A program made the position numbers and the translations under genes. The notes beneath the pieces were generated by a model. The model was not told the DNA's origin. It made no database searches and saw nothing but the letters and a program-made list of their open reading frames with translations. Shown piece by piece: positions 1 to 10,279 of a DNA stretch of 64,000 nucleotides (position 1 is its first letter; each line of letters starts with the position of its first letter). The stretch covers positions 18,885,418 to 18,949,417 of the forward strand of contig JAJEKV010000010.1 in assembly GCA_021234155.1 (NCBI GenBank), given 5' to 3'. This DNA comes from Isoetes taiwanensis (Eukaryota > Streptophyta > Lycopodiopsida > Isoetales > Isoetaceae).

Positions 1-259
1 TCGATTCCTCGACTTCGGGTACAAGCTATTTCAAAGCTTTTGGTGTTCCCTGATTAGTAGAGCGGAAGTTTTCCATTTGGCGGGACTTCTTGGGTGTGGT
101 AGATGGTGATGGTCGGTTTATGCAGCGATGGAGTTGCAGTTGTTGTGGAGTGTCGAGGTATCACTGTCTCTTTGGGGCAGTTCTCCTTCCTCCTCACTTG
201 CTTTGTAACATTACCATTCTTTTAATATATTGCTGACACAGTTCTTCAAAAAAAAAAAA
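1..259 (+). mobile_element. Possible 3' end of a LINE with poly-A tail
   Basis: The stretch ends in a run of 12 A (248-259), preceded by a T-rich, non-coding tail with AATATA-like sequence, the usual look of a plant L1-type LINE 3' end. The 5' part lies outside the window, so neither a target duplication nor a reverse transcriptase can be checked. It could equally be a processed transcript copy. Confidence 0.28.
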
Positions 260-1867
260 CATTGGAGGTCAATGGGAAGATCACGCATTTGAAAACCTGA
301 GAAAAGAAGACCAAAGGGAGAACAAAAGCGGGGCCGAAAAAGCTGATCAGAATGGAGGTTCAACAGGTTTAAATGAGGAAATGATTTGTATCCCTTTCTC
401 CAAGCAGTCGGACTACCAAACCTGCAAACCCATTTTTTACCAGATTAAAGCCATTAACTCCTTAGGCGATAGAGATCTGCAGTGGAAAAGCTGGCCGGAT
501 TACGCCTGAGAAGAACCTTAGAAGGGAAAGAAACTGAGGTCTCTGATTGCGAGTACCACCAACCAGGCGCACAAAGGCATAACCCAACTAGAAGAATCAT
601 GTCTTAAGCTCGAATCTCCGGTAGAATCTCATTGTAGCCAACAATTCTTACGAAATATAAAATTTTAAATCGACCCCACAGAAGCTAGGATCCAAACTTG
701 TCGAGATCGTCTCTCCTTGCAGACAATAAGCTCTGTGTCAAATCTCTGCTTGTTGCCGAATTCGAGCTTCATAAGGGGAACTTCAAGATCAAAAATCCAG
801 GTTGGTTAGTAGTTTCTTTGATCAAGTCTGCTTTATTGGAGTAGGAAAATGTGTTGTTTATGCCCTAGGGTGGTCGATTTGTGATTAAGATCATCCAAGA
901 AGCTAGATTATTGGGGATTGGACAGCTCTGTTTGCAACAGTCCCGGATTTGGGGAAGAACAACAGATTTCAGAGTATAATTAAGCCCAAAACATGCCAAA
1001 TTTGATGGGGCTTCTTCTTTATTCATGCTCGGATTTGCCATATCAACATATGGAAGAAGTTTCAGAAGCTAATTCCATAAAATGGGGAAGTAATTGAAGA
1101 TTTTCTATTCCCTACAGAAAATGTTTTTCTGTGATGGGTCCAAAATTATTGCAGATCTGATGGGGCTTTTCACATGGCTAGATTCGGAAGCATGGGCCGA
1201 CCCATGTAGCAAAGTTTCAGATTCCAATTTGGAGTAGTGAGGAAGTAATTGAAGAAATTGGGTTTCTGAGCAGAAATTGGGGAAAACAGACCGATTTGGT
1301 GACGGATCCAGGAAGTGTGACATCCTGGCATGCTTAGGTGGCTGACACAGCAGCAGTGGCAGGCTGAAGTGGCAGTGTGGCAGACCTGACGTGGCAGGGA
1401 TGGGATTTCCCCCCAAATTTTTGGGGGGATAGATGGTTCAAACCTAGACCCTATGATAGTGGGACACGTGGCAGGTGTCCAAAGGGCACGTGGCAGATGC
1501 CACACAGCTGAGATGGGACACGTGTGCTAGGTGTCCACGAAAAATGAAAAATTATATGGTGGACTAGTATTTTCCTTGCCCCCCTTGGGAAGGGTGTTTC
1601 CCATGGATACCCCTTATGGGGTGAATTTTTGCACATATTTCCCACTATTGGCCCATGTTTGGGCGATACGATGTATATGGGGGTGTTGGAGGTACGAGGC
1701 CCCACACCTTCCTCTTGTGCCCTGTGTCCTTTTCCGTTTCCGTACATGTGTCGTGCATGGCATTAGAGGGCAAGGGCTTGCATGCATCAGGGTTAAGGGG
1801 GGCAAAGGGAAAAAAAAAAAAAAAAAAAAAAAAAGGTTGTACAAGCTTTAAGTGCCTTAGCATGGTA

Positions 1868-1894
1868 GCCCCTCCTCCTTGAGGGAGGAGGGGC
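1868..1894. repeat. Perfect inverted repeat (hairpin)
   Basis: An 11-bp perfect stem, GCCCCTCCTCC paired with GGAGGAGGGGC, encloses a 5-base loop. It sits 33 bases after a 25-base A run. Role unknown. Confidence 0.7.
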
Positions 1895-2673
1895 AAAGTG
1901 ACGCTCCTTAGGTCATATAGTTTAGTGACTTCTGTCACCTTAACATAGTCGCCCTTCCCCTCCTCGAGAGAAAGGGAGGCATATTGGCGCCTTTGGACTT
2001 GAGTTTGGCTTCTTGGCGATCAAAGGGAGAAGGTCCCACTTCCTTTGACCTCCCGGTTCGGGGGGAAAGTTTGGGACCATTGGGGTCCGATGTGGTTAGA
2101 GTATGATTACATCTTTGGCCCATCTAGCATCCTGAGTAGTCAGTCCTGGTTTGGTCTTGGTTTGCGAGTCTAAGTTTGGTTTTGATTTCTTGGGTTGTGA
2201 TGGATCCTGTTGGGGGGTGAGTGCGTGTTGTATGATTATATCTTGTAACCCTCTCCCGAGTTTCCCGTGAGTCGGTCCTCTCTCCCACCCCCCGTTTGAT
2301 GCTTGCACATGGTGTGTTGCGTGGATTAGCTGCATGGCGTCTGACGTTCCTCTCTGTCTGTGTGCTCGCATTGTTTGGTTTTTGGGTGCTCTTGGTCGAG
2401 TGTGTTGCGTAGATTAGCTCCCCGCGTCTGACGTTCTTCCCTTGACTGCCTGGAGTACCTTCCTTGGTTTGTGACTTAGGTGTGCCGCTATCCTGATGCT
2501 TCATGCTTACTTGTTAGTCAACTCAGGGGCACATGCTAGGTATATTTGGGTTCTGGTTATGACTCCACCCACCACATCGAGCTTCATAAGAGTTTCATCC
2601 TTTGAATCCAAGCTCCGTAACTTGCTAGCAGAGGAAGAACAGGGGACACGCCTTCAAATCTTGTTTTTGATCT

Positions 2674-2812
2674 GCCATAAATGCTCATAAATGCGTCAGA
2701 AATCTAAAATCAATGCAATAAATGCCATCAATGCAACGTGTCATGGGCTCGTAATTTGTAAGGAACAAAATAGAGGAGAACAGAAATAGACACTGCATTA
2801 CATAAGAATGAA
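2674..2812 (+). repeat. Dispersed repeat, copy 1
   Basis: This shares an interrupted but clear match with 14338-14452: AAATGCCAT-like words, CGTGTCATG, then GAGAACA and ACTGCATTACA in the same order and spacing. A weaker third match lies near 32590-32645. Probably a degraded transposon family; no ends or target duplications are visible. Confidence 0.4.
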
Positions 2813-2998
2813 AAAATTGAAAAAAGGCGAGGACTATGTTAAACAATAAAAAATAAATTGGAAAAGGACTAAAATGAGCGGCTCTTCCTTTTATTAAAGG
2901 TATCGTTTTCAAGGCCAGAAATAATAATAAATAACCTCTGTTTTATCATAGATCAGCTTTTGCATGTTGTATACACCACATCAATGATATTGCAGTAA

Positions 2999-3162
2999 TT
3001 ATTTGGCTCGCATTTCATCTTCTCTGACAGTACAAAATGCCAATAACTGACCAAGATAAGAAATGGTAGAAAGTCTGCAATCAGTAAGGAGCAGCTCACG
3101 CTCGGTCATTCTTTTATGCATGCCTTCATCATTAAGGCAGCATATGATGGTGACCTTGGCAT
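2999..3162 (-). CDS. Candidate last exon of a host gene
   Basis: Read on the minus strand, a polypyrimidine tract ending in TTCTCAG (acceptor at 3163-3167) is followed by 54 open codons. These encode a peptide with the segment LNDEGMHKRMTERELL and end at TAA (2999-3001). I do not recognise the protein. The MULE at 3265-10279 lies just upstream in gene orientation, and another candidate exon on the same strand lies beyond it at 10462-10716, so the transposon may have landed in an intron. The apparent codon phases of the two exons do not match directly, so either an exon is missing or the model is wrong. Confidence 0.33.
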
Positions 3163-3254
3163 CTGAGAATAGGAAAACCTAGCTTCTCAGTTCTGGGATC
3201 CATAGTAATTCTCTGCTAAAGCCCTCCAATCCCTTATTTGTTATCTGCCAGGTA

Positions 3255-3264
3255 GAGCAGAACA
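3255..3264. repeat. Target-site duplication, left (MULE)
   Basis: GAGCAGAACA immediately precedes the left inverted repeat and recurs exactly at 10280-10289 after the right one. MULEs usually make 9-11 bp duplications. Confidence 0.9.
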
Positions 3265-3567
3265 GGACCCCCGTATTTGGAGTCCGGGATCCGGTCTTTC
3301 CGGACAGATTTGACTCGGTATTTCCGGACTCTCGTGATCAGCCACGCCATGCCCATCAGAATGCGATGGGAGCCATCAACCCGGCCATGCCATTCCCGCA
3401 TGCACCCGATGACATTCGGGCATGCATCTGAACTGCGCGGTTCAACCGCGCATGAGCAAACCAGGGTCTGCTGCCCTGGTACTTCATTCTCACAAGTGTG
3501 GCAGGTCCGTGGTACCTGCGGGCAGGCGCATTCAAGAGGGAACGACTTTTGAACGGACGTGAGGTGG
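3265..3567 (+). repeat. Left terminal inverted repeat of MULE
   Basis: This is the reverse complement of 9975-10279 with small differences. It carries the motif GGTATTTCCGGAC at 3317-3329, and GGTATTTCCGGCC straddles its inner edge (3566-3578). It also has a 19-bp palindrome, TGCGCGGTTCAACCGCGCA (3434-3452), and repeated GCATGC-containing words. The GGTATTTC motif is the same word amplified in the internal arrays. Confidence 0.9.
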
Positions 3568-4240
3568 TATTTCCGGCCAAGCGGAAACGGAATTGGCAAT
3601 GGTTGGATTCGCGGGCCAATTTCCTCTGAATTTTGGCGCTCCTTTCATTCCCGACCCATTGAAGCGCCCGATGATTTGAGCGGCCGGCACCATGGAGGCA
3701 GAGGAGGACGACTCGAGTTGGACCCGAGTAAGTTATTGTGATAGAGCAAAGAAGATTGATAGAGCGAGGCACCCATTCGTGGGAGCATTTTTCAGAGTCT
3801 TTAGGTATGTTTTTGCATTTGTGATTTCCAGAAGCTTTTGATGCTCCCAGTTCAAGATCCCGTCCCTGGTCCGTTTTCTAGTTTGCAATTGCGGTGGGAG
3901 ATCGAGCATCATTCACGTGTGGCGAAATCCACCACTCCACACCAATCTGTTCTGTTCATGTATGCTATATCCCCACAAACGGGGTTGAGGATTTCGTGGA
4001 AGGGGAGCAGAATTTGCCGGGATGCAATACCACATTCGGAGCGTGGATCTCGGGGAGAGAAGAGGGATCAGCCGGGGAAGAAAGTTGACCACCAAGACGC
4101 ACACTTGAAATTAACCAAGTAAGCCATTTCTTGTCGATTATGCGCTTTGGTTTGATTGTTTGAGATACACAAGTTAAGTTAGTCCGGCACTACTTTTCCT
4201 TGCTTATTGTTAATAATTAAAGTAGTGTTCTTCTTTGTAG

Positions 4241-5113
4241 CTACCGGTGCGGCTATGGCCGAGGATTATCGTGGCCTTTTCGTGATATCAAAGATAAAAC
4301 ATCCCGAGCTGCAATTCTTTGAAGCTAAGAGGAAGGATCCTTCCTACTCAAAGAGGTGTAGAGGACCGAGTATTAGACGAGGTTGCGGGTGCCATTTTCA
4401 GGTCAAGCGGTTGTATTTGAAGCCCGAGATATGTAAGATTACATTCTATGAGATGAGACATATTGACCGGTAAAGGCATGGTGCGCCATGGAATGGAGGA
4501 TCCCCAATGCTTTAGAACAAGGGCGGCATGATGTAGCTCCATGGTTATCAAAGGGTAAGAAGACTTGGGCATACCAGCAGTTGATCCACAACCACACCCC
4601 CGGAAGTCTATCGTCAACACCGGGAGCAATAGTCCTTAAAGCATAAGATGCATCCCAATGCTCCCAAGAATAGAGATGAATTCACGGCTATGGATGATCG
4701 TATAACTTGTCCCTTAAGGTCGGCTGGCGACACATGGATGCTACACAAGGATGTGGCCACAAGTGTGAGGATGTGGGTTGACTTACACCAGGGGATGTGT
4801 TCTTGTATCAGGAGGGTGTTCCTTTTATTTTGGGCATCATTACCCCTTTCAAATGAAGATATTGTTGGAACATGGAAGGGGAATCTTTGTAGCCATGGAC
4901 TCAACCTTCAAGACCAATGATCATTGTTACGGCTTGTATACCACGCTAGTATATGACACACATGGAAATGGTGTCCCCATTGTTTGGGTTCTAACCTCTA
5001 GTGCCACCCAGGAAGACATCCACCACCCTTGGCTGATGGCAATGAAGAACCCATATACATAGAGAGGACCCATCATGGGAACCTTCATGTTTCATTGTGG
5101 ATGGCCTTACAGT
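4241..5113 (+). pseudogene. MULE transposase, N-terminal part (frameshifted)
   Basis: A polypyrimidine tract ending TTCTTTGTAG gives a splice acceptor at 4240. The exon that follows encodes a zinc-binding N-terminal region (RRGCGCHFQVKRLYLKPE, then an H-rich stretch with the word HGMEDPQC), which is typical of plant MULE transposases. It then encodes the first part of the catalytic domain with AMDSTFKTN, where the D is the first acidic residue of the DDE triad, and GNGVPIVWVLTS. The second acidic residue appears as FIVDG near 5091-5105. At least four changes of reading frame (near 4471, 4535, 5062-5090 and 5110) separate these blocks. A possible 5' exon ends near 4120 at a CAA|GTAAGC donor. 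The frame breaks may be sequence errors, given the error pattern seen in the tandem duplication. Confidence 0.75.
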
Positions 5114-6429
5114 TTGAGATAAATGCCTTGAAGGACGTGTGGCCTACAACCAATATTCAGTTGTGTATCTGGCATGTGAGAAGAAGCTGGATGAAGATGC
5201 TCTTGAAGCGTGTCAAGAATAAGAAGGTGAGAGGGGAAATGTTTAGGGACCTCGGGCATATTATGTATGGCACTAGTGTGGATTGTGATCCAAGAAGGAC
5301 GGCTGATTATGTGGAGGCTTGTCTTAAGGAGGCATTGAGAAAACTGGATGAATTCAAGGAAAAGTACAAGGTGTGGAAAAGGGTTGTGAGGTATATGAAT
5401 AAGGTTTGGACCAATAACATCACACATTGGATAATTGCGACAAGGATGTATCCTCACGCCAACCAGGAGACAAATGCTGGCATAGAGTCCTACCATGGCA
5501 ACATGAAGAGAAGATTAGGGGTTTCTAAGTATGCTTTGAGAGGAAGGCGAATTGATTGGCTGATTTACATGTTGACAAACATATTACAAACCCACATGTC
5601 ATATAACAGGTTCATGAAGGACGAGGGTTTTAAAACCAACAAGAGACAGGAACACATAGTTGAGGCAGCCATTATAGGTGCAAGAGACATTCCTGATGAT
5701 ACTGTTAGGTGGCTGAATTTCAAGGAAGGCAGGGCCGAGGTGTGGAGTCAGAACATGGATACTTGGGATGATAACAGGGAGGCATTGCCTTATTTAGTGG
5801 ATGTGGCACATGAGCATTGGTCCACTTGTGATTGTCCATGGGGTATGAAAGGGAATATGTGCAAGCACCAAGTTAAGGTCATCCGAATGATGGCCAAGTA
5901 CAACGAGGAAGATATTTTAAGGTTTTGTGGAACATTACATGGATCTCAGGCTGGCGGGTTGTCGAACTTAAGGCGCCTTGCCGAAGCATATGATGATATC
6001 TTGCCTCCTTCAGAAGAAGGGCCATGCAATGGTCTTGCACTTGATGAAGAAATTATGGACCAAAGCATTGCTGGTTGTTTAAGTCAAAACCCAAAGGTTA
6101 AGGTACTAGCGAGCATAGATGACACAATGCATGCTATAAAGGAGACCATAGCTAGGAGACCCCAACTATTGACAGAAGCTAGGTTTCTTTTGGCTGAACT
6201 TAGCAATAAGTTGGCAAGGCTAAGTGACAGCAAAACTGACAACACCAAGGCCCCTGGTCTAGCCATGGTTGAAGACTTTAGTGGGAATACCATTGTTAGG
6301 CCAATCCCTTTCGTGGAGAGCCGTAAGAAGAGGAAGAAGGCTAGTGCACTTAGTGTTTTCTCGAAGGAATGCGAAGACCACATTACAAAATGTGAAGGTA
6401 TTGCATTTATTCCCATAGATACTTTTTGA
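5029..6429 (+). CDS. MULE transposase, C-terminal two thirds
   Basis: This is a long open frame of 466 codons. From about codon 30 it matches the family: EINALKDVW, then LCIWHVRRSW, the conserved block after the second catalytic D. Next comes NQETNAGIESYHGNMKRRLG, which would hold the third catalytic acidic residue (E in NAGIESYH). A SWIM zinc finger follows, with ligands in CDCPWGMKGNMCKH (about residues 271-284). The C-terminal 150 residues are less conserved and include a basic RKKRKK likely to act as a nuclear localisation signal. The first ~28 codons are out of the true frame, so the ATG at 5029 is not the real start. The product would bind the inverted repeats and cut and paste the element in the nucleus. 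Confidence 0.85.
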   Translation: MADGNEEPIYIERTHHGNLHVSLWMALQFEINALKDVWPTTNIQLCIWHVRRSWMKMLLKRVKNKKVRGEMFRDLGHIMYGTSVDCDPRRTADYVEACLKEALRKLDEFKEKYKVWKRVVRYMNKVWTNNITHWIIATRMYPHANQETNAGIESYHGNMKRRLGVSKYALRGRRIDWLIYMLTNILQTHMSYNRFMKDEGFKTNKRQEHIVEAAIIGARDIPDDTVRWLNFKEGRAEVWSQNMDTWDDNREALPYLVDVAHEHWSTCDCPWGMKGNMCKHQVKVIRMMAKYNEEDILRFCGTLHGSQAGGLSNLRRLAEAYDDILPPSEEGPCNGLALDEEIMDQSIAGCLSQNPKVKVLASIDDTMHAIKETIARRPQLLTEARFLLAELSNKLARLSDSKTDNTKAPGLAMVEDFSGNTIVRPIPFVESRKKRKKASALSVFSKECEDHITKCEGIAFIPIDTF

Positions 6430-6931
6430 AACGATTCATATTCTTATCTCTCGAATTCATGTCATGCCATTCTAGGTACAAATGGATGCACTGCAGAAGC
6501 GCCTCATTAATGTCATCAATGTTTGGACTATTAGGTGATGATGCCATGTTGCCTTTAGGTGAAAGGGTGACACAGATCTGCTGTCAATATATTTCTGAAT
6601 GTTATGGTATCCTGTTTTGCATACATACTCTAACCCATGGTCGTTTTGACCAAATACCATGGTAATTCTGGATGCCTTTGTAATGGCTTATAAGCCTCAT
6701 AATCCTTTATTTGGGTTAGCGATTAAGGGATCTTGTGTTCAAGTCTCTGGGGGTCCGTCATATATCCTCATGGATGCTGCCAATGTGGCATGACGTAAAA
6801 ATACTATCTATCTATCTTATAATAACGGTGACTTCATATTTCCTGGCTTTATTTTGCCCCATGTTCATGTGTTATTTTGCTGGCTTCAGAGCAATATGGT
6901 AATCTAATATGGTATTGTTTGCCATGTTCAT
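6430..6931. other. 3' region of transposase gene, non-coding
   Basis: This AT-rich stretch lies between the transposase stop and the first array. A GTTCAAGTC word near 6740 resembles a pol III B-box, but no matching A-box is convincing. No gene is visible. Confidence 0.4.
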
Positions 6932-7445
6932 GGTATTTCTGGCCAATGTTCATGGTATTTCTGGCCAGAGCCTTGGTATTTCTGGCCAATACCTTGGTAT
7001 TTCTGGCCAGAACCTTGGTATTTCTGGACCACCACTTGGTATTTCTGGCCAATACCTTGGTATTTCTGGCCAGTAGCTTGGTATATCTGGCCAATAGGTT
7101 GGTATTTCTGGCCAGAACCTTGGTATTTCTGGCCATATATATGGTATTTCTTGCCAACAGCTTGGTATTTCTGGCCAGAACCTTGGTATTTCTGGCCAGA
7201 ACCTTGGTATTTCTGGCCATATATATGGTATTTCTGGCCAATAGCTTGGTTTTTCTGGCCAGAACCTTGGTATTTCTGGCCAATAGCAATGTATTTCTGG
7301 CCATATATATGGTATTTCTGTCCAGTAGCATGGTATTTCTGGCCAGTAGCTTGGTATTTCTGGCCAGAACCTTGGTATTTCTGGCAAATACCTAGGTATT
7401 TCTGGCCCTATACATTGGTATTTCTAGCCACTGCCTTGGTATCAT
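6932..7445 (+). repeat. Tandem array 1: ~24 copies of a 21-bp unit
   Basis: The unit is GGTATTTCTGGCC followed by an 8-base variable part such as AGAACCTT, AATACCTT or ATATATAT, giving a strict 21-bp period over 514 bp. The 13-base core is much more conserved than the linker. Every frame on both strands is open across much of it because the unit is a multiple of 3 with no stop, so the long reading frames here are artefacts. An outlying copy lies at 7558-7570 inside the 3' end of the accessory gene. The same core occurs in the terminal inverted repeats. Confidence 0.93.
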
Positions 7446-7525
7446 GTGATGGTTTATCATAATCTACTGTTTGCTCTCAAATGTATACTTGGTTTCTTCA
7501 AATTTACACTTCATTTTTTTCAAAA

Positions 7526-8274
7526 TCACACTTGGTAATTCAGGCAAGATACTAAGGTATTTCTGGCCAGCACCTTGGCATTCCTCAAGAAGTATTGCTG
7601 CATGTCCCGACCTTCCCTTCTCTTTTGCTTCACTACAGGAAGCCTTTTTCTACCCTTAGGAGCGCCTTCTACAATAACGTCCCATTCATGCACCTTAAGA
7701 AGGTGCTCCTGCAGCCTCTGCTTTTTTACAGATGACCATACACAACCATGAAACAAACAAATATGCTTTGCCTTCTTCCTACTGTAGTAATACCTGCGTT
7801 CCCAAGCCGCCTCGTCGATCTCCGAGTCCTCATCTGAGTAGGCTGCTACCACTTCAGAAGGCATGGGTTTCCCCCGAATTGGGCTGACCCTCTCTGCCCG
7901 CTTCACTTTCTTGATCACTCTCAATGAGCTCGGATGCAAAGGAGTTATCTGTTTTTCATCCTTTGCCTTTGCCTTGGCTTTCAGAGCCCGAGCCCGGGCT
8001 GCTTGCATCATCTCCTTCATTGCATCATCTCCTTCCTTGCCAACATTGCCCTCATTCTCTTCTACAACATAATCCGGATCACTATCCTCCGGATCTCCCT
8101 CTTCTTCCTCACTTTCCACTTCCATTCCTCTTGACCAATCTGCTTCATCCCCTTCCTCTGCGAGATTTCCCACGGCGAATAGAAGTAGGATGAGCTCCCA
8201 CTATCATCCTCACTCCCTTTTTCGGAACACGGCCTTGGGCACCTCTTTATCTTGCGGGCGTCGTCATCCGCCAT
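7526..8274 (-). CDS. MULE accessory protein, acidic with C2H2-like finger
   Basis: The likely start is the ATG at 8274-8272 (peptide MADDDARKIKRCPRPC). The frame shifts once near 8165 to the frame that runs to 7526. The product of about 250 residues has a strongly acidic N-terminal third (EEEEGDPEDSDPD), then an Ala/Lys-rich stretch (ARARALKAKAKAK). A single zinc-finger-like motif follows, CLFHGC with HLLKVH 12 residues later, and then a basic segment (KGRKR). The last ~15 residues are encoded by a stray copy of the 21-bp array unit. It is convergent with the transposase gene, with array 1 between them. I recognise no named family; a DNA-binding helper or regulator of transposition is an inference from its place and finger. 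Confidence 0.6.
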
Positions 8275-8647
8275 ATCTAAGCCCTTGCGCTGCTCTACCC
8301 ATAACCGGAACGGAAGCTGCCATAGCTCCGCCCTTTCAAGATTAGCGGAATCGATCCACAATAAGCGCAAAACCCGACCTGTTTTTTGAAAAGAGTGCAC
8401 CGCGCAGCGATACAACAGCCCTGTTTTTGAAGCGATTAATTTCGGTACAACAGATAGGTGTTTTTGGGCAGGACAACTATTGTCAGATCATTAGATACGC
8501 CCCAATTTAAAAATCAGATGATGATAGTTCTGACAGGCCAGGCCAGATGACAGAAATTGACATATACCAGAATGTTTGAGAATATCATAAACAAAGCTTT
8601 CACGGCCCTGAAATACCTGAAATTCCTAGTAATATCATATTCAATTG

Positions 8648-9223
8648 CATGGTCTATGTCTGGAAATACCTTGGTCTAGGTCTGGAAATACCATGGTCTT
8701 TGTCTGGAAATACCATGGTCTATGTCTGGAAATACCATGGTACCATGGCAAGAAATACCATGGTCTATGGCAAGAAATACCATGGTACCATGGCAAGAAA
8801 TACCATGGTCTATGGCAAGAAATACCATGGGCTATGTATGTCTGGAAATACTATGGTACCATGGCAAGAAATACCATGGCAAGAAATACAATGGTCTATG
8901 GCAAGAAATACCATGGTCTATGTCTGGAAATACCATGGTCTATGTCTGGAAATACCATGGTCCATGTCTGGAAATACCATGGTCCATGTCTGAAAATACC
9001 ATGGTACCATGCATGGCAAGAAATACCATGGGCAAGAAATACCATGGTACCATGGCAAGAAATACCATGGTCTATGGCAAGAAATACCATGGGCTATGAA
9101 TGTCTTGAAATACCATGGTATGTGGCAAGAAATACCATGGCAAGAAATACAATGGTCTATGGCAAGAAATACCATGGTCTATGTCTGGAAATACCATGGT
9201 CTATGGCAAGAAATACCCTGGTC
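8648..9223 (-). repeat. Tandem array 2: 26 copies of GAAATACC-core unit
   Basis: Units of ~22 bp alternate between CTATGTCTGGAAATACCATGG and CTATGGCAAGAAATACCATGG types. Read on the minus strand the core is GGTATTTC followed by CAGAC or TTGCC, so this array has the opposite polarity to array 1. Several copies join as the 14-bp palindrome CCATGGTACCATGG. A higher-order repeat of about 260 bp is visible (the block starting near 8813 recurs near 9076, and again near 9654). No gene is encoded; the open frames are by-products of the repeat. Confidence 0.93.
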
Positions 9224-9224
9224 T

Positions 9225-9650
9225 AAACGAGGTGCACCCTGGACTACCACAGTCGTCGGATCTGTCAATCCGACGGCCCAGACTGTATGTTGGAGCCTCT
9301 GGACACCTCTCGTTTCGATTATGCTCAATTATGATTGGGGACGCCTATGATTTTAAGATGTCGAATACGAGTTTGCCTAAGGTTTTGATGGTATATCGAG
9401 CCTCTATACGGTTTCGCTTAAGCTTTTAGAATATGAAATACGGGGATTCGAACTTCTACCAAAATAACTCAATGTCCTAATAAGACTACTTTAACCAATC
9501 TAACCAGTGAGCTAATGTGACTATTTTTTATCTTAAATCTATGTTTTTTTTTATAATAACCCATTGAATTGTTTTAGGGATATGGTCTATGATTTCAAGA
9601 ATTATATCTATATCAAATCCCCCTGGAACCCCCTGTTATTTTGCTACATA
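9225..9650 (-). mobile_element. SINE-like insertion splitting array 2
   Basis: About 425 bp without the array unit separate array 2 from a residual block of the same array at 9654-9738. On the minus strand there is an A-box-like TAGCTCACTGG (9504-9514) and a B-box-like GTTCGAATCC (9444-9453) 50 bp apart, as in the tRNA-derived head of a SINE. A perfect 8-bp hairpin (CGTCGGAT/ATCCGACG, 9254-9275) lies near the other end. No clear target duplication or poly-A tail is seen, so the exact borders are uncertain. Confidence 0.5.
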
Positions 9651-9653
9651 TTG

Positions 9654-9960
9654 GCAAGAAATACCATGGGCTATGTATGTCTGGAAATACAATGGTACCA
9701 TGGCAAGAAATGCCATGGCAAGAAATACAATGGTCTAGTCAAAGTTTAATAGTTCTATTGATGTAAAACATTTTATGTTGTCACAGCCTTAGGACTATGT
9801 CAATTTTTAGGTGGCAATAGTTGTATTGCTCTAAAACAACTTATGTTGTGTTAACCTCAATGGTCATCGCCCGGAAATACCATGTTATTCATGGGCGAAA
9901 TACCATGTCACTCCGGGCAAAAATACCATGTTACCCATGGCCAGAAAAACCATGGCCGGT
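9654..9960 (-). repeat. Residual array and subterminal motif copies
   Basis: 9654-9738 repeats the higher-order block of array 2, with three AAATAC cores and one AAATGC. After a 130-bp gap, four more degenerate GAAATACC-type words lie at 9871-9952, leading into the right inverted repeat. They keep the minus-strand polarity. Confidence 0.75.
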
Positions 9961-9974
9961 TCGTTCCCGCCAGC

Positions 9975-10279
9975 CCACCTCACGTCCCGGTTCAAAAGTG
10001 GCCCTCTTGAATCGCTGCCGCGTACCACGGACACCACACACTTGTGAGAATGAAGTACCGGGGCGGCCGGACCACGGTTTGCTCATCATGCGCGGTTGAA
10101 CCGCTGCGAGCGGTTGAATGCATGCCCGAATGTCATCGGTGCATGCGGGAATGGCATGGCGGGTTGATGGCTCCCATCGGCGTTACGATGGGCATGGCGT
10201 GGATCACGATCAGAGTCCGAAATACCGAAATCAAATCTGTCCGGAAAGACCAGATCCCGGACTCCAAATACGGGGGTCC
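9975..10279 (-). repeat. Right terminal inverted repeat of MULE
   Basis: This is the reverse complement of 3265-3567, ending ACGGGGGTCC at the target duplication. It carries the motif as GTCCGAAATACC (10215-10226). Confidence 0.9.

Larger units (their letters stand above)
260..2998. other. Unassigned intergenic sequence
   Basis: No reading frame here looks like a known protein. Short structures are present: three CACTGTG-type G-box cores written CACGTG (1465-1470, 1487-1492, 1519-1524), a 25-base A run (1810-1834), a strong hairpin just after it, and two imperfect direct copies near 2312 and 2399 sharing the core GCGTCTGACGTTC. The A run followed by a GC-rich hairpin might be the tail of a retroposed sequence, but nothing upstream supports that. 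Confidence 0.4.
3265..10279 (+). mobile_element. Complete Mutator-like element, 7.0 kb
   Basis: The element is bounded by a perfect 10-bp target duplication and by inverted repeats of about 300 bp that start GGACCCCCGTATTTGG. Inside, in order, are a frameshifted MULE transposase on the plus strand (4241-6429), a 21-bp tandem array (6932-7445), a minus-strand accessory gene with a zinc finger (8274-7526), a second array of reverse polarity (8648-9223), a SINE-like insertion, and a short residual array. The arrangement of transposase and second gene facing each other recalls maize MuDR (mudrA and mudrB), though no sequence similarity to mudrB is claimed. The perfect target duplication indicates insertion as a single event. 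Confidence 0.92.

Noticed and set aside
6690-6760. tRNA or SINE from the GTTCAAGTC word
   Set aside because: No acceptable A-box at the right distance and no cloverleaf.
6932-7445. CRISPR-like array
   Set aside because: No unique spacers, a 21-bp period, and a eukaryotic transposon context.
6849-7462. Long open frames on both strands with repeats such as LARNTKV or VFLA
   Set aside because: They are products of a 21-bp tandem unit with no stop in several frames; no real protein is indicated.
8645-9350. Open frames with repeated NTMVYGKKYHG-type peptides
   Set aside because: By-products of array 2; all frames are similarly open.
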